From positions 310,001 to 374,000 of the forward strand of contig NZ_JAAORM010000002.1 of NCBI RefSeq assembly GCF_017695965.1: DNA of 64,000 bases, written 5' to 3'. Source of the DNA: Prochlorococcus marinus CUG1416 (GTDB taxonomy: Bacteria > Cyanobacteriota > Cyanobacteriia > PCC-6307 > Cyanobiaceae). Under the pieces are notes generated by a model. The model was not told the DNA's origin. It did no database searches and saw nothing but the letters and a program-made list of their open reading frames with translations. Of the stretch, positions 20,173 through 31,031 are shown piece after piece. Every line of letters starts with the position of its first letter. Position 1 is the first letter of the stretch. Both the position numbers and the translations under genes were made by a program.

Positions 20173-21936
20173 ATGACATCATCTATTGAAAGCAAAAATT
20201 TTCTTAGAAGTTTACAACTTTTAAATCTACTTATAAAAATAGGAGTTCAAAATTTAATACTATGTCCTGGTAGTAGATCAGCACCTTTAGCAATAGCTGC
20301 AGGAGAATTAAATAAATTAGGACTGGTAAATATTTTTAATTCAATTGATGAGAGATCTGCCGGATTTCACTCTCTTGGGATTTCTGCTGCATCAGGTAAT
20401 CTTTCTTTAGTTATTACCACTTCTGGAACTGCCGTAAGTAATTTATTGCCAGCAGCAGTTGAGGCAGACCGATCTTGTAAAGGTATTATTTTTCTTACAG
20501 CTGATAGGCCTTTAAGGTTAAAAGATTGTGGGGCTAATCAAACAGTAAATCAAGAAGATTTCTTGAGTTCTGTTTGCAGAAGAGTTTTAAATACAAATCT
20601 CAATGGACTTCATGAAACAGAAGATAATGAAATTTTAAATTTAGTGCAAATCATTGAGGAAGAAATATCAACCTTCCCTGGTCCTATTCATTTAAATATT
20701 CCTATCGATAAGCCTCTAGACATCACTTTTGTTAATAAAAAAAGTGTTTTAGCGGTATTTGAGAGAATTTATTTAAAGAAAAAATATGTCTTTCAAAAAA
20801 ATGAAATAATGTCTAATAAAAACAAACTCTTTGAAATTTCAAAAAGTTTAAATTTAGATGAATCAGGGATTATTTTGGTGGGTCCATATCAAGGTTCCAT
20901 AAATGAGTTATCTTCTTTTAATAAATCTTTAGAACAATTACAAGAAATTACTGGTTGGCCAGTATTCGCTGATCCTGTTTCAGGAGTTTATTCTGACTTG
21001 AGAGGGTTAGTTGTGAATTGGGAATTAGTCTTAAGAAAAAATAAGAATTTCATCAATTGTCAACAAATTTTGAGGCTTGGTCCAATGTCATCCTCAATTG
21101 ATTTGGAGAAGTTTTTAACAAGATTCGAAGGTAATCAAATTCTTATTAAAGAAAAAAACTTAAGAAAATTAGATCCCATAAAAAAATCCTTTGAATATGA
21201 GTTTGGATTGACAAAGTTCGTTAATCAATTATTAGCAGATTTATCAATTAATCAAAAAAACAAAAAGTCTCTAAATTCTTTAGCCCTAGATCTAATAGAG
21301 GAAGGTGAAAAAATTAAGAAAATTCTAAAAGAGAAAATTACAAAGAATAATCAAATAACTGAGTATAAGCTTGCCAATCTTGTACCAAAAATTTGGCCAG
21401 CTGAAAATCCTATTATGCTTTCAGCGAGTAGCCCAATTAGAGATTGGCTTACATTTTCTGAGAATTGTACTTTAACAAGAAATTGTTTCAGCTTTAGAGG
21501 CGCTTCTGGAATAGACGGTACTTTATCCCTTGCATTAGGAATATCTAGAATTAAAAATCCTCTACTTCTTGTTACTGGCGACTTGGCTTTTGTTCATGAT
21601 ATAAATGGCTGGCTTATTGAAAATTCAATCGACTTAAATTTAACAATTCTATTGATAAATAATAATGGAGGAAATATATTTAACCGTCTTTATAAGAAAA
21701 ATCTAAAAGAAGATGAATTAAAAAAACTATTTCTTATGCCTAAAAAAATAAACTGGGAAAAACTTGCAGGAGCATATCAAGTAAACTTTAAAAGTGTGAC
21801 AAATTTTAAAAAATTACGAGAGTCACTCGAATGGAGCATTTGTATTCAGAAATCTGTCATAATTAAAGTTGATATTGATCCGGAAAATGAAATTAATGAA
21901 AAAAATGCTCTTCTAGAAAAAATAATTGGCAGTTAA
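20173..21936 (+). CDS. menD: 2-succinyl-5-enolpyruvyl-6-hydroxy-3-cyclohexene-1-carboxylate synthase
   Basis: MenD is a thiamine-diphosphate enzyme joining isochorismate and 2-oxoglutarate in phylloquinone/menaquinone synthesis; phylloquinone is the photosystem I A1 cofactor. The 587-residue protein has the N-terminal [14 protein letters not shown] motif (about residue 33), the catalytic Glu region SIDERSAGF, and the C-terminal ThDP-binding GD-x-AF to NNGGNIF segment (about residues 470-500). menB follows 36 bp downstream, so a menD-menB operon is likely. Confidence 0.96.
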   Translation: MTSSIESKNFLRSLQLLNLLIKIGVQNLILCPGSRSAPLAIAAGELNKLGLVNIFNSIDERSAGFHSLGISAASGNLSLVITTSGTAVSNLLPAAVEADRSCKGIIFLTADRPLRLKDCGANQTVNQEDFLSSVCRRVLNTNLNGLHETEDNEILNLVQIIEEEISTFPGPIHLNIPIDKPLDITFVNKKSVLAVFERIYLKKKYVFQKNEIMSNKNKLFEISKSLNLDESGIILVGPYQGSINELSSFNKSLEQLQEITGWPVFADPVSGVYSDLRGLVVNWELVLRKNKNFINCQQILRLGPMSSSIDLEKFLTRFEGNQILIKEKNLRKLDPIKKSFEYEFGLTKFVNQLLADLSINQKNKKSLNSLALDLIEEGEKIKKILKEKITKNNQITEYKLANLVPKIWPAENPIMLSASSPIRDWLTFSENCTLTRNCFSFRGASGIDGTLSLALGISRIKNPLLLVTGDLAFVHDINGWLIENSIDLNLTILLINNNGGNIFNRLYKKNLKEDELKKLFLMPKKINWEKLAGAYQVNFKSVTNFKKLRESLEWSICIQKSVIIKVDIDPENEINEKNALLEKIIGS

Positions 21937-21972
21937 ATTTTATTATTTTCTATTTTAAAATAATTAGGATTC

Positions 21973-22830
21973 ATGAAAGTCTTACCTGGAAAAACTACCT
22001 TAAAATGGTCACAATATAAGTCTTATGAGGATATATTGTTTCATAAATCAGATCAGGGAATTGCGCGAATCGCAATTAATCGGCCTGAAAAAAGAAATGC
22101 ATTCAGACCTCAAACTGTAGATGAGCTTATTGAGGCATTTAATATTGTGAGAAATGATGAAAGTATTGGTGTAGTTCTTTTTACTGGGGCGGGCCCTGAT
22201 AAGAAAGGTATTTATTCTTTTTGCTCTGGAGGTGATCAGAGTGTTAGAGGTGAAAATGGATATAAAAATGATGAAGGTAAGCAAAGATTAAATGTTCTGG
22301 AATTACAAAGATTAATTAGAAGTTTGCCCAAAGTGGTTATCGCATTAGTTCCAGGTTATGCAATTGGAGGAGGCCAGGTTCTTCATTTAATTTGTGATCT
22401 TAGCATTGCCTCAGAAAATGCAATTTTTGGTCAAACAGGTCCAAGAGTTGGTAGCTTTGATGCCGGATTTGGTTCTAGTTATTTGGCTAGAGTTGTTGGT
22501 CAAAGAAAAGCAAAGGAAATTTGGTTTTTATGTAGAAAATATAATTCCAAGGAGGCACTAAAGATGGGCTTGATAAATGCGATTACAAAGATTGAAGAAT
22601 TAGAAGCTGAGGGTGTAATCTGGGCAAGAGAGATTTTACGAAATAGTCCAACTGCTATTCGTATTCTTAAAGCTTCATTTAATGCAGAAAATGACGGAAT
22701 TGCTGGTATTCAGGAATTATCTGGATACACAACTCAATTATTTTACTCGACTAAAGAAGCTCAAGAAGGTAAAGATTCCTTCCTTGAAAAACGTCCACCT
22801 GATTTTTCAGACTATAAGTGGACTCCCTAG
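21973..22830 (+). CDS. menB: 1,4-dihydroxy-2-naphthoyl-CoA synthase
   Basis: A 285-residue crotonase-fold enzyme that cyclises o-succinylbenzoyl-CoA in phylloquinone synthesis. The diagnostic motifs are [17 protein letters not shown] near residue 36, [11 protein letters not shown] near residue 81, and [20 protein letters not shown] near residue 124. The C-terminal ...[14 protein letters not shown] ending is typical. It follows menD by 36 bp and precedes glgA by 35 bp. Confidence 0.97.
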   Translation: MKVLPGKTTLKWSQYKSYEDILFHKSDQGIARIAINRPEKRNAFRPQTVDELIEAFNIVRNDESIGVVLFTGAGPDKKGIYSFCSGGDQSVRGENGYKNDEGKQRLNVLELQRLIRSLPKVVIALVPGYAIGGGQVLHLICDLSIASENAIFGQTGPRVGSFDAGFGSSYLARVVGQRKAKEIWFLCRKYNSKEALKMGLINAITKIEELEAEGVIWAREILRNSPTAIRILKASFNAENDGIAGIQELSGYTTQLFYSTKEAQEGKDSFLEKRPPDFSDYKWTP

Positions 22831-22865
22831 TTGATTTTCTCAAAAGAACTTTTTTATAACTATTA

Positions 22866-24317
22866 ATGAAAATTCTTCTTGCCGCTGCTGAATGTGCTCC
22901 AATGATCAAAGTTGGAGGTATGGGAGATGTAGTGGGTTCTTTACCTCCATCTTTGATAAAACTTGGTCACGATGTAAGGGTAATAATTCCAGGCTATGGT
23001 AAGTTGTGGAGTCATTTAGAGGTATCGCATGAACCTGTTTTCAGCGCCAATACTATGGGGACTGATTTTTCTGTCTATGAATCAAAACATCCAATACATA
23101 ATTATGTGATTTACCTAGTTGGTCATCCAACATTTGACTCTGACCAAATATATGGAGGTGAGAATGAGGATTGGCGTTTTACATTTTTTGCTAGTGCTAC
23201 AGCCGAATTTGCTTGGAATTGTTGGAAACCTCAAGTCCTTCATTGCCATGATTGGCACACTGGAATGATTCCAGTATGGATGCATCAGGACCCTGAAATT
23301 AGCACTGTTTTCACGATTCATAATTTAAAATACCAAGGCCCTTGGAGATGGAAACTAGAAAAAATGACTTGGTGTCCTTGGTATATGCATGGAGACCACA
23401 CAATGGCTGCGGCTATGTTGTATGCAGATAGAGTAAATGCTGTTTCACCCACTTATGCTGATGAAATTAAAACCCATGAATACGGGGAAAGCCTTGAAGG
23501 ATTACTTAATTACATATCAGGTAAATTAAGGGGTATTCTTAATGGCATAGATCTTGATGAATGGAATCCAGCCAAAGATCCAGTTTTGCCTTCAAACTTT
23601 AGTATCAAGAATCTAGAAAATAGGAAAGAAAATAAGAATATTCTTCAGAGAGAAATGGGTCTTGAAGTTAATCCAAAAAAATATCTTTTAGGTATGGTTA
23701 GTAGGTTAGTTGATCAAAAAGGAGTTGACTTGCTTTTACAAGTCTCAAGAAGACTTTTATCATATACAGATTCGCAAATTGCTGTTTTAGGGACTGGAGA
23801 TAGGTCTTTAGAGTCAGGATTATGGCAACTGGCATTAGATTACCCAGGAAGATTTTCAGTATTCCTTACCTATGATGATTCTTTATCAAGACTTATATAT
23901 GGGGGGTCTGATGCATTCTTAATGCCAAGTAGATTCGAACCTTGTGGGATTAGTCAACTTCTTGCTATGAGGTATGGCTCTGTGCCAATAGTAAGGCGAG
24001 TTGGAGGTTTGGTTGATACTGTTTTACCTCATGATCCAGAAAATAATAGTGGGACAGGTTTTTGCTTTGATCGCTTTGAGCCTATAGATTTCTATACATC
24101 TTTGGTTAGGTCTTGGGAGGCCTTCAGGCATAAAAATAGTTGGGAATTATTACAAAAAAGAGCTATGAGCCAAGAGTTCAGTTGGGAAAGATCAGCACTC
24201 GAATACGAAATTATGTATAAAGATGTTTGCGGAATAAAGGAACCATCACCAGACTTTGCTGAAGTTGAAAAGTTCTCTTACGGACAATCCGCTGATCCAT
24301 CTTTAAAAAAAGTATGA
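22866..24317 (+). CDS. glgA: Glycogen synthase (ADP-glucose type)
   Basis: A 483-residue GT5 glycosyltransferase that extends glycogen from ADP-glucose. The substrate loop K15[12 protein letters not shown] lies at the N terminus. The C-terminal Rossmann domain shows [15 protein letters not shown] near residue 277 and the [15 protein letters not shown] motif near residue 358, with the EX7E-type glutamates. Glycogen is the night-time carbon store, and glk at 9.5 kb could re-enter released glucose. murF begins 12 bp downstream. Confidence 0.97.
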   Translation: MKILLAAAECAPMIKVGGMGDVVGSLPPSLIKLGHDVRVIIPGYGKLWSHLEVSHEPVFSANTMGTDFSVYESKHPIHNYVIYLVGHPTFDSDQIYGGENEDWRFTFFASATAEFAWNCWKPQVLHCHDWHTGMIPVWMHQDPEISTVFTIHNLKYQGPWRWKLEKMTWCPWYMHGDHTMAAAMLYADRVNAVSPTYADEIKTHEYGESLEGLLNYISGKLRGILNGIDLDEWNPAKDPVLPSNFSIKNLENRKENKNILQREMGLEVNPKKYLLGMVSRLVDQKGVDLLLQVSRRLLSYTDSQIAVLGTGDRSLESGLWQLALDYPGRFSVFLTYDDSLSRLIYGGSDAFLMPSRFEPCGISQLLAMRYGSVPIVRRVGGLVDTVLPHDPENNSGTGFCFDRFEPIDFYTSLVRSWEAFRHKNSWELLQKRAMSQEFSWERSALEYEIMYKDVCGIKEPSPDFAEVEKFSYGQSADPSLKKV

Positions 24318-24329
24318 CTTAATATTTTA

Positions 24330-25703
24330 ATGGAATTCTCTTTATCAGAATTAAATAATGTTTTGGGGGATATTAAAAATCTGAGCGAGGGTAAAAAGGA
24401 TCTTTTAAATTTTAAAAATATAAGTATTGATAGTAGGACTTTATTAAAAAATGATCTTTTTATAGCTATAAAGGGTAAAAATTTTGACGGACATAGTTTT
24501 CTTCCAGAGGTTTTAAATAAAGGAGTTAAATCAGTAGTAATAAAAAAAGGGATGCAGAAATTACTTCCTAGAAATTTCCCTTGTTGGGTTGTGAATGACA
24601 CATTAAATGCATTTCAGAAATTAGCATTACTAAAAAGAAAAAAATTAAATATCCCTATGGTTGCAATAACTGGTTCAGTGGGTAAAACAACAACAAAAGA
24701 AATGATTGGTGAAGTTTTAAAGAAACTTGGAAGAATTAAACTATCCCATGCAAATTTCAATAATGAGATTGGAGTTGGTCTTACTATTCTTGCTACAGAT
24801 ATTGAAGATAAAGTTTTAGTTATTGAGATGGGAATGAGAGGTCTTGGACAGATCGAGAATTTATCTAAATATAGTGAACCCGATATTGCTGTTATTACTA
24901 ACATTGGGACAGCTCATATTGGATTGTTAGGCTCGAAAAAGAATATTACTTATGCAAAGTGTGAAATTAGTAAGTTCTTAAATCCCAAAGGAGTTGTAAT
25001 AATTCCATCAAATGATTCATTCCTAGAGGAAACTTTAAAAGAATTCTGGAAAGGTAGAGTAATAAAAGTAGAACTATTAAATATAGAAAATCAAAAGGAG
25101 AGTTTTAAGAAAGATGATAATTTGCGAGGATTTTATAATCCTGCGAATAAAACAATTTTAATTGAAGAAAATACATTTGAGATTTTATTTGAGGGATTTC
25201 ACAATGCTTCAAATTTCCTATATGCTTATGCAGTTGCTAAAGAGCTAGGAATTCAGTTTTCAAGTTTTAATAAGTTTAATTTTGCAAGTTTAGGCGGAAG
25301 GAATAAAATCCTTAAATCAGTTAAAACAACAATATATGATGAATCATATAATGCCTCGCCAGAGTCAGTAAAAGCATGTATTAAAAACCTGCTTGAAAAA
25401 CCCAGAAATCAATTTTTCATATTTGGAAGTATGCAAGAATTGGGAGAAGAATCTGAAAAATATCATAAAGAAATATTCAACTTAATAAATAATTCAGATA
25501 TAGAAAAATGTTTATTTATTTGCGATAAAAAAAAAGAAAAAATTTACTCTAATTATCTAAAAGATAAGAAAAAATTTTTAGTCTTAAATAATATTAAAGA
25601 TGTACCTCAAGAGATAAACAAATCTACAAAAAAAGGTGATTCTATCCTTATAAAAGGGAGTAGATGTTGGCATCTTGAAAAAATTATTGAATTAATTAAT
25701 TAG
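24330..25703 (+). CDS. murF: UDP-N-acetylmuramoyl-tripeptide--D-alanyl-D-alanine ligase
   Basis: A 457-residue Mur ligase that adds D-Ala-D-Ala to the cytoplasmic peptidoglycan precursor. The ATP loop TGSVGKTTTK is at about residues 114-123, the NFNNEIGVGLTIL segment follows, and the middle domain has NIGTAHIG. The C-terminal domain carries DESYNASPESVKACI. The length is typical. It converges on glmU with one base between stop codons, so both transcripts must run into each other or terminate bidirectionally. Confidence 0.96.
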   Translation: MEFSLSELNNVLGDIKNLSEGKKDLLNFKNISIDSRTLLKNDLFIAIKGKNFDGHSFLPEVLNKGVKSVVIKKGMQKLLPRNFPCWVVNDTLNAFQKLALLKRKKLNIPMVAITGSVGKTTTKEMIGEVLKKLGRIKLSHANFNNEIGVGLTILATDIEDKVLVIEMGMRGLGQIENLSKYSEPDIAVITNIGTAHIGLLGSKKNITYAKCEISKFLNPKGVVIIPSNDSFLEETLKEFWKGRVIKVELLNIENQKESFKKDDNLRGFYNPANKTILIEENTFEILFEGFHNASNFLYAYAVAKELGIQFSSFNKFNFASLGGRNKILKSVKTTIYDESYNASPESVKACIKNLLEKPRNQFFIFGSMQELGEESEKYHKEIFNLINNSDIEKCLFICDKKKEKIYSNYLKDKKKFLVLNNIKDVPQEINKSTKKGDSILIKGSRCWHLEKIIELIN

Positions 25704-25704
25704 A

Positions 25705-27054
25705 TCAAGATTTCTTTCTTTTCCAATTCTCTATATTTAGTTGCTTGGTTCTTGAGATCGCTAATGAATTATCTTTGGAGTCTTTTGTGATCACTGAACC
25801 AGCTCCTGTTGTTACTGATTCCCCGAGAGTTATTGGCGCAACAAAAACTGTATTTGCACCAATACTGGAATTTTTACCAATTTTTGTTTGATGTTTTTTC
25901 TGACCATCAAAATTTGCAGTAATAGTACCTGCGCCAATATTTGTAGATCTTCCAATAATAGAATCGCCAATATAACTTAGATGGTTTACTTTAGAATCTT
26001 CTTCTAGTTGACTATTTTTGATTTCAACAAAATTACCTATTTTGCTATGGGAAGATATTTTGGAGTTAGGTCTTATATGACTGTAGGGGCCAATTTTTAT
26101 ATGATCCATTATCTGAGAAGCATAAACAGTGGAGTTTGAGATCTCACAATTTAATCCCACAATAGAATTCTCAATAAAAGTATTTGGTCCTATGATGGAA
26201 TTACTATTTATTTTGGTACTTCCTCTTATATGTGTATTAGCCTCTATAATCACATCCTTACCAATTTCGGCTTCTTCACTAATTGAACAACTTGCTTTAT
26301 TTATAAAAGTTACACCATTAAGCATATGCTTTTCTTTAATTGAATTCTGAATATTTTCCTCGCACTTTGATAGTTGAATTCTGTTATTAATTCCTTCAAG
26401 CTCTCCATTATCCTCTACCTCTAAGCTTAAGGAATTCTTTATCAAAGATACTGTATCTGTTAAGTAAATTTCTTTTTGATTATTATTGCTTTGCAAGGTA
26501 TTAATTATTTTTGACAAATTATCCCAGTTAAAACAGTAAACACCTGCATTTATTAATAGATTTTCTCTTTCTTGATCATTGCAATCTTTTTCTTCAACAA
26601 TTCTCTCTATTAAATCCCCCTTCAAAAAAACTCTGCCATACCCATGAGGATTTTTTTTCTTTGTAGTAATTAAAGAAACATCAGCATTTTTTGAATCGTG
26701 TAAATATAAAAGTTTTTTTAGAGTCCTAGGCTTGATGAGAGGTACATCGCCGTTCAGTACCAAAAGCTTTCCTTGATGTTTTTTTACTTCTCTACAAAGT
26801 ACCTGGATAGCATGACCGGTTCCTAATTGAGGATCTTGAATAACAAAATGGATTTTTTTATCGTTTGGGATTGACTTTTGCACCTCTTTTGATTTGTGTC
26901 CAGTAATTACGAAAATTTGATCAGGTTTTAATTCAGCACATGAATCAATTACTCTCTGCAACAGACTTTTGTCAGAGATTTTATGTAAAACCTTTGGCAA
27001 TGAGCTTTTCATCCTGGTACCCTTGCCTGCCGCCAATATCGCAACACTTAACAT
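25705..27054 (-). CDS. glmU: Bifunctional GlcNAc-1-P uridyltransferase / glucosamine-1-P acetyltransferase
   Basis: A 449-residue two-domain enzyme making UDP-GlcNAc for peptidoglycan and lipopolysaccharide. The N-terminal pyrophosphorylase domain (1 to about 230) has [18 protein letters not shown] and a VLNGDVPLI metal/uridine region. The C-terminal left-handed beta-helix (about 250-440) shows hexapeptide repeats such as [10 protein letters not shown] and the acetyltransferase site around [12 protein letters not shown] to HLSYIGDS. It is convergent with murF, with 25 bp to the upstream methyltransferase gene. Confidence 0.97.
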   Translation of the reverse strand: MLSVAILAAGKGTRMKSSLPKVLHKISDKSLLQRVIDSCAELKPDQIFVITGHKSKEVQKSIPNDKKIHFVIQDPQLGTGHAIQVLCREVKKHQGKLLVLNGDVPLIKPRTLKKLLYLHDSKNADVSLITTKKKNPHGYGRVFLKGDLIERIVEEKDCNDQERENLLINAGVYCFNWDNLSKIINTLQSNNNQKEIYLTDTVSLIKNSLSLEVEDNGELEGINNRIQLSKCEENIQNSIKEKHMLNGVTFINKASCSISEEAEIGKDVIIEANTHIRGSTKINSNSIIGPNTFIENSIVGLNCEISNSTVYASQIMDHIKIGPYSHIRPNSKISSHSKIGNFVEIKNSQLEEDSKVNHLSYIGDSIIGRSTNIGAGTITANFDGQKKHQTKIGKNSSIGANTVFVAPITLGESVTTGAGSVITKDSKDNSLAISRTKQLNIENWKRKKS

Positions 27055-27079
27055 GTTTTTCTGAAATATTTATTTAAAT

Positions 27080-27985
27080 CTAACTCTTAAAGGATGACTT
27101 CGTCATTCCCCACTTCTTTCTCCATTTATTTGTAGATACTAGATCTGAGAATAATTGCTCATCTAATCTTTTTTTAATTATATCGTCTTTACTTGAGTTT
27201 AAATCTTGATCTCTATATGGAATGCTAGCTTTAGTTAAGAGATGTTCCTCTTCCATTACAGATAACTTTTCAAAATTGAAATTGGGTTTCAATTTATTCT
27301 TATCAAATTTTGATATTGCGACAGTTCCCTGACTCCATAAAGTTCCTTTATTAAAACTTGGTTTAATAGTAAAAATCTCTAATCCAAGATTTCTTAATGT
27401 CTTTCTTACTGCCGCTGAAGAAGAATAAGTTATTAAATAACCCTCAGAATTAAGCTTTTCTGTGACTTTAGATAAAAATTCAATTGTCCATACTTGTGGG
27501 CATTTTTGAGGAGAAAAACCATCTAAATAAATCAGATCGAATTTAATAGCTGAAGGAATAATGTTGATTTTTTCTCTAGCATCACCCCACAAAAGACTAC
27601 ATTTAAAAAATTGATTCTCAAAGTAATCTTTGCGATACAATGATTCAAATATTTTCTTGACTTTTGGAGCCCATAATTCCAAGAAAGATTTATTTCTAAG
27701 CGAATATTCAAGAGGCTTTTTATTAATCTCCAAAGCATATAAATTTAAATATGTTTTTTGTTTAATTAATTCATTTAATAAAGAAGCGGAATTGTATCCT
27801 AAACCAAAACATATATCCAAAACATTAAGAGATTTGCCCTTAAATCTTTGCAAATTAGAAGGCGCTGTAAACTTTAATTTTGTTTCCTCCAATGCTCCCA
27901 ATAAGCTATGGAAATTCTCTTGATAAAAGACACTTCTTAAGGAATAACTCCCATCTTTTGTTAAAACTTCAATGAATTCAGACAA
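27080..27985 (-). CDS. MnmC-like (DUF752) SAM-dependent methyltransferase
   Basis: A 301-residue protein matching the methyltransferase half (MnmD/DUF752) of the tRNA wobble-uridine enzyme MnmC. The SAM loop is LDICFGLGYNSASLL near residue 55. The DLIYLDGFSPQKCPQVWT motif near residue 150 is characteristic of the family, and LITYSSSAAVRKTLRNLG follows. The FAD-dependent oxidase half of MnmC is absent, as in many bacteria and plants where MnmD acts alone. Its probable role is methylation at the xm5U34 side chain. It lies 16 bp downstream of aroA. Confidence 0.85.
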   Translation of the reverse strand: MSEFIEVLTKDGSYSLRSVFYQENFHSLLGALEETKLKFTAPSNLQRFKGKSLNVLDICFGLGYNSASLLNELIKQKTYLNLYALEINKKPLEYSLRNKSFLELWAPKVKKIFESLYRKDYFENQFFKCSLLWGDAREKINIIPSAIKFDLIYLDGFSPQKCPQVWTIEFLSKVTEKLNSEGYLITYSSSAAVRKTLRNLGLEIFTIKPSFNKGTLWSQGTVAISKFDKNKLKPNFNFEKLSVMEEEHLLTKASIPYRDQDLNSSKDDIIKKRLDEQLFSDLVSTNKWRKKWGMTKSSFKS

Positions 27986-27996
27986 AAACTTTTTAA

Positions 27997-28015
27997 GTTA
28001 GTTAGTTAGTTAGTT
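27997..28015. repeat. Short tetranucleotide tandem repeat (GTTA)n at the aroA stop codon
   Basis: Four perfect GTTA units (27997-28012) followed by a partial unit. On the reverse strand this reads as AAC-TAA repeats, and the aroA stop codon (28002-28004) lies inside it. The remainder falls in the 16-bp gap before the methyltransferase gene. Confidence 0.85.
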
Positions 28016-29318
28016 TGGCAAGGTCTTCCCAAAAACTGGGATAAGAGACGCTAGCTGCATCTGCTCTCATTATTTTTGAGGTACCTTTGGCGAGAAGTGA
28101 AGCAATAGCAAGACTCATTGCTACTCGATGATCCGTCTCACTGTCTACCTCTGCAGAATGAAATTTTGATTGACCATTAATTATTAACCCATCCTCTTTT
28201 TCTGTTATTTCAGCACCGAATTTGTGCAATTGTCTTGCCATGACTTTTAATCGATCTGTTTCCTTAACTCTTAATTCTTTTGCATCCTTAATTTCAGAAA
28301 CCCCATTACAAAAACAGGCTGCTACAGTAAGGATGGGAATTTCATCTATAAGTTTTGGGAGAATATCTCCTTCAATAGTGAATGATCTTAAATTATTTGC
28401 AGTCTTTACTTTAATAGATCCAATAGGTTCTCCTGCAATAATCGATTTATCTAAAATCTCATAAGTGCACCCCATTGAATCCATTACATTTAATATCCCT
28501 GTTCTAGTAGGATTTAATCCAACATTTTTAATTAAAACCTCCGAATTTGGAACAATAGATGCAGCAATCATCCAAAAGGAAGCAGAGCTTATGTCTCCAG
28601 GGATTAAGATTCTCTGACCAATTAAGTTGCTCCCTGACTTTATAACTATATTCCTTCCTAATTCTCCTCTTATACTTATGTCTGCTCCAAATGCTTTTAA
28701 CATTCTTTCGGTATGATCTCTTGAAGATGCTGGCTCAATAACAGAAGTGGTCCCAGAAGCTTTGAGGCCTGCCAATAGTATTGCTGATTTCACTTGAGCA
28801 CTCGCTACAGGCGTTCCAACAACACATCCTTTAAGTTTATTCCCATGAATTGAGATTGGGGCTTTGTTCCCTCTTTCTCTCCCAAAAATTTTGCCACCCA
28901 TTAAAGATAATGGTTTGCCCACTCTACCCATTGGCCTCTCATTAAGAGAAGTGTCACCTGTTAAGATAAAGTTCCTACCTTCTTGACCGGCTAGTAACCC
29001 CATTAATAATCTCATAGTGGTTCCCGAATTACCACAATTAAGAATTTCTTTAGGCTCTTTTATTCCATCAAGACCCAAGCCCGAAATCGTAAAAGGCTCA
29101 TCTTCTTTTATCTCTGGTATATTTACACCTAATTTTCTTAGACAATCAGCAGTTGAAAGTGGATCTTCAGAATGTAAAAACCCTTCAATAGTTGTTTCAC
29201 CCTTAGCAATACTTCCTATTATTAAAGCTCTATGAGATATAGATTTATCTCCAGGTACTTTTATTTCTCCTTTTAAATCACCTCCACCTTTTATTGTGCG
29301 GAAATTATTCATTTTCAA
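28002..29318 (-). CDS. aroA: 3-phosphoshikimate 1-carboxyvinyltransferase (EPSP synthase)
   Basis: A 438-residue enzyme joining shikimate-3-phosphate and PEP for aromatic amino acids and quinones. The N-terminal [13 protein letters not shown] motif, [19 protein letters not shown] near residue 92 and the C-terminal [17 protein letters not shown] signature are all intact. The Gly-Asn-Ser-Gly-Thr-Thr loop binds PEP. The last codons and stop sit in a GTTA tandem repeat. It is followed by an MnmC-like gene 16 bp downstream. A 120-bp gap divides it from divergent comB. Confidence 0.97.
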   Translation of the reverse strand: MKMNNFRTIKGGGDLKGEIKVPGDKSISHRALIIGSIAKGETTIEGFLHSEDPLSTADCLRKLGVNIPEIKEDEPFTISGLGLDGIKEPKEILNCGNSGTTMRLLMGLLAGQEGRNFILTGDTSLNERPMGRVGKPLSLMGGKIFGRERGNKAPISIHGNKLKGCVVGTPVASAQVKSAILLAGLKASGTTSVIEPASSRDHTERMLKAFGADISIRGELGRNIVIKSGSNLIGQRILIPGDISSASFWMIAASIVPNSEVLIKNVGLNPTRTGILNVMDSMGCTYEILDKSIIAGEPIGSIKVKTANNLRSFTIEGDILPKLIDEIPILTVAACFCNGVSEIKDAKELRVKETDRLKVMARQLHKFGAEITEKEDGLIINGQSKFHSAEVDSETDHRVAMSLAIASLLAKGTSKIMRADAASVSYPSFWEDLAKLTN

Positions 29319-29438
29319 ATTAATACTTGATAAAATTTTTATAAATACAAATTAGATATATATTATCAATAAATTTGTTTTTAAAAAAAAATAATCAAAT
29401 TAAGTAACTGTTTTCTATAATAAAAATTAGAAAAGGAT
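29319..29438 (+). promoter_or_regulatory. comB promoter region with consensus -10 (TATAAT)
   Basis: In this 120-bp divergent gap the forward strand has a perfect TATAAT at 29416-29421, about 18 bp upstream of the comB start. An AGGA Shine-Dalgarno core lies at 29434-29437. The leader would be very short. No clear -35 is seen, usual for this AT-rich lineage. The aroA promoter must lie on the other strand. Confidence 0.5.
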
Positions 29439-30170
29439 TTGATCATTAATCTTACTTATTATCACGTTGCAAAGGATGTCCCAGAAATAAATCCCGATAT
29501 TGCAGTGGTTATTGATGTTTTGAGAGCTACAACCACAATTTCTTGGGCTTTAAAAAATGGAGCTGACTCAATTCAAGTTTTTGCAGATTTAGATTTATTG
29601 AAAGAATCTGCAATGAATTGGCAAGCTGATGAGAGACTAATGCTTGGAGAGAGAGGCGGGAAGAAGCTTGAGGGCTTTGATTTAGGGAATTCTCCTTTAT
29701 CTGTTACAAAAAAAGTTGTTAATGGTAAAAGACTATTTATGAGTACAACAAATGGGACTAAATCATTGCAAAAAGTTCAACATGCAAAGCATTTATTTGC
29801 TATGGCACTGCCAAATAGGAAAGCCGTTGCCGAAAAAATCATTTCATTAAAAAGTGAAAATGTTTTAATCCTTGGTAGTGGGTGGGAAGGCTCATATTCA
29901 CTTGAGGATTCTTTAGCTGCTGGTGCTTTGGCCTCATACTTGGAAAAGAACTGTGATTTTGAAATTAATATTTTGAATGACGAATTACAGGCTGCTTTGT
30001 CACTCTGGAATTTTTGGAAAAATGACATTTTGAAATGTTTAAAAACAGCAACCCATGGCAAAAGATTGACAAGTCTTGGAGATTATGAGGATGATTTTAA
30101 ATGTTGCTCTGAACTTGATTGCTTAGATATTGTTCCGGCTCAAGTTGAAAGAGGTGTGATTCGTGCCTAA
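29439..30170 (+). CDS. comB: ComB-like 2-phosphosulfolactate phosphatase
   Basis: A 243-residue protein of the ComB family, named for the archaeal coenzyme M pathway. The diagnostic VVIDVLRATTTISWAL is near residue 22, LGERGGKKLEGFDLGNSPL near residue 68, and the TTNGTKSL and ILGSGWEGSYSLEDSLAAG motifs follow. Cyanobacteria do not make coenzyme M as far as known, so the physiological substrate is uncertain. The start is probably TTG 29439, but the AGGA at 29434-29437 leaves only one base to it. An ATT at 29445 would have better spacing, so the start is open. Confidence 0.88.
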   Translation: MIINLTYYHVAKDVPEINPDIAVVIDVLRATTTISWALKNGADSIQVFADLDLLKESAMNWQADERLMLGERGGKKLEGFDLGNSPLSVTKKVVNGKRLFMSTTNGTKSLQKVQHAKHLFAMALPNRKAVAEKIISLKSENVLILGSGWEGSYSLEDSLAAGALASYLEKNCDFEINILNDELQAALSLWNFWKNDILKCLKTATHGKRLTSLGDYEDDFKCCSELDCLDIVPAQVERGVIRA

Positions 30171-30203
30171 TAATTTACGAATTGGTTCAATAGGAGTAAA
30201 GTC

Positions 30204-31031
30204 TTGACTGATTTTTTGGTAGCTGCATTGCAAATTACGAGTACTTCAAATGTTGAAGCAAATTTTGTTGAAGCAGAAGAACAGATTGAATTAGCTGCTA
30301 GAAGGGGAGCTGAGTTAATAGGATTGCCTGAGAATTTTGCTTTTTTAGGAGGAGATGATGAAAAACTTAGATTAGCTTCTGAATTGTCAGTGAAGTGTGC
30401 AAATTTTCTCAAAACTATGTCACAAAGATATCAAGTATTTCTTTTGGGGGGAGGGTATCCCGTTCCTGCTGGTGATGACAGTCATACTTTTAATAGGTCA
30501 GCACTGTTTGGGAAGGATGGACAAATTTTGGCAAAATACGACAAGATTCATTTATTTGATGTTGATTTGCCAGATGGAAATTTATATAAGGAATCAGCTA
30601 CTATTTTATCTGGTGAGGAGTATCCACCTGTTGTAGATGTTCCAGGTTTATGCAAAATAGGGTTATCGATTTGTTATGACGTTAGATTTCCTGAACTTTA
30701 TAGATATTTGTCTTCGAATGGTGCAGAGCTAATTATGATCCCCGCAGCTTTTACAGCATTTACTGGAAAAGATCATTGGCAAATCCTATTACAAGCTAGA
30801 GCAATTGAGAATACAGCATATGTAGTTGCTCCCGCTCAAACGGGGATTCATTATGGGAGAAGGCAAAGTCATGGCCATGCAATGGTAATTGACCCATGGG
30901 GCACAGTTTTGTCTGATGCTGGAAAAACTCAGGGAGCTGCAATAGCTCCTGCTGATAAAGAAAGAGTTAAGAAAATTAGGGAGCAGATGCCAAGCCTTAA
31001 ACATAGAAAAAACAAATTATTTTCAAATTAA
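30204..31031 (+). CDS. Carbon-nitrogen hydrolase (Nit/omega-amidase family)
   Basis: A 275-residue nitrilase-superfamily hydrolase. The Glu-Lys-Cys triad is visible: Glu43 (LPENFAF), Lys114 (YDKIHLFDV) and Cys157 (LSICYDVRFPE). The arrangement and the LFDVDLPDG and RKNKLFSN-type segments resemble Nit1/Nit2, which repair deaminated glutathione or hydrolyse omega-amides. The start is TTG 30204 with AGGAG at 30192-30196. The stop overlaps the next start by one base, so it is coupled to the cell-wall amidase gene. Confidence 0.88.
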   Translation: MTDFLVAALQITSTSNVEANFVEAEEQIELAARRGAELIGLPENFAFLGGDDEKLRLASELSVKCANFLKTMSQRYQVFLLGGGYPVPAGDDSHTFNRSALFGKDGQILAKYDKIHLFDVDLPDGNLYKESATILSGEEYPPVVDVPGLCKIGLSICYDVRFPELYRYLSSNGAELIMIPAAFTAFTGKDHWQILLQARAIENTAYVVAPAQTGIHYGRRQSHGHAMVIDPWGTVLSDAGKTQGAAIAPADKERVKKIREQMPSLKHRKNKLFSN

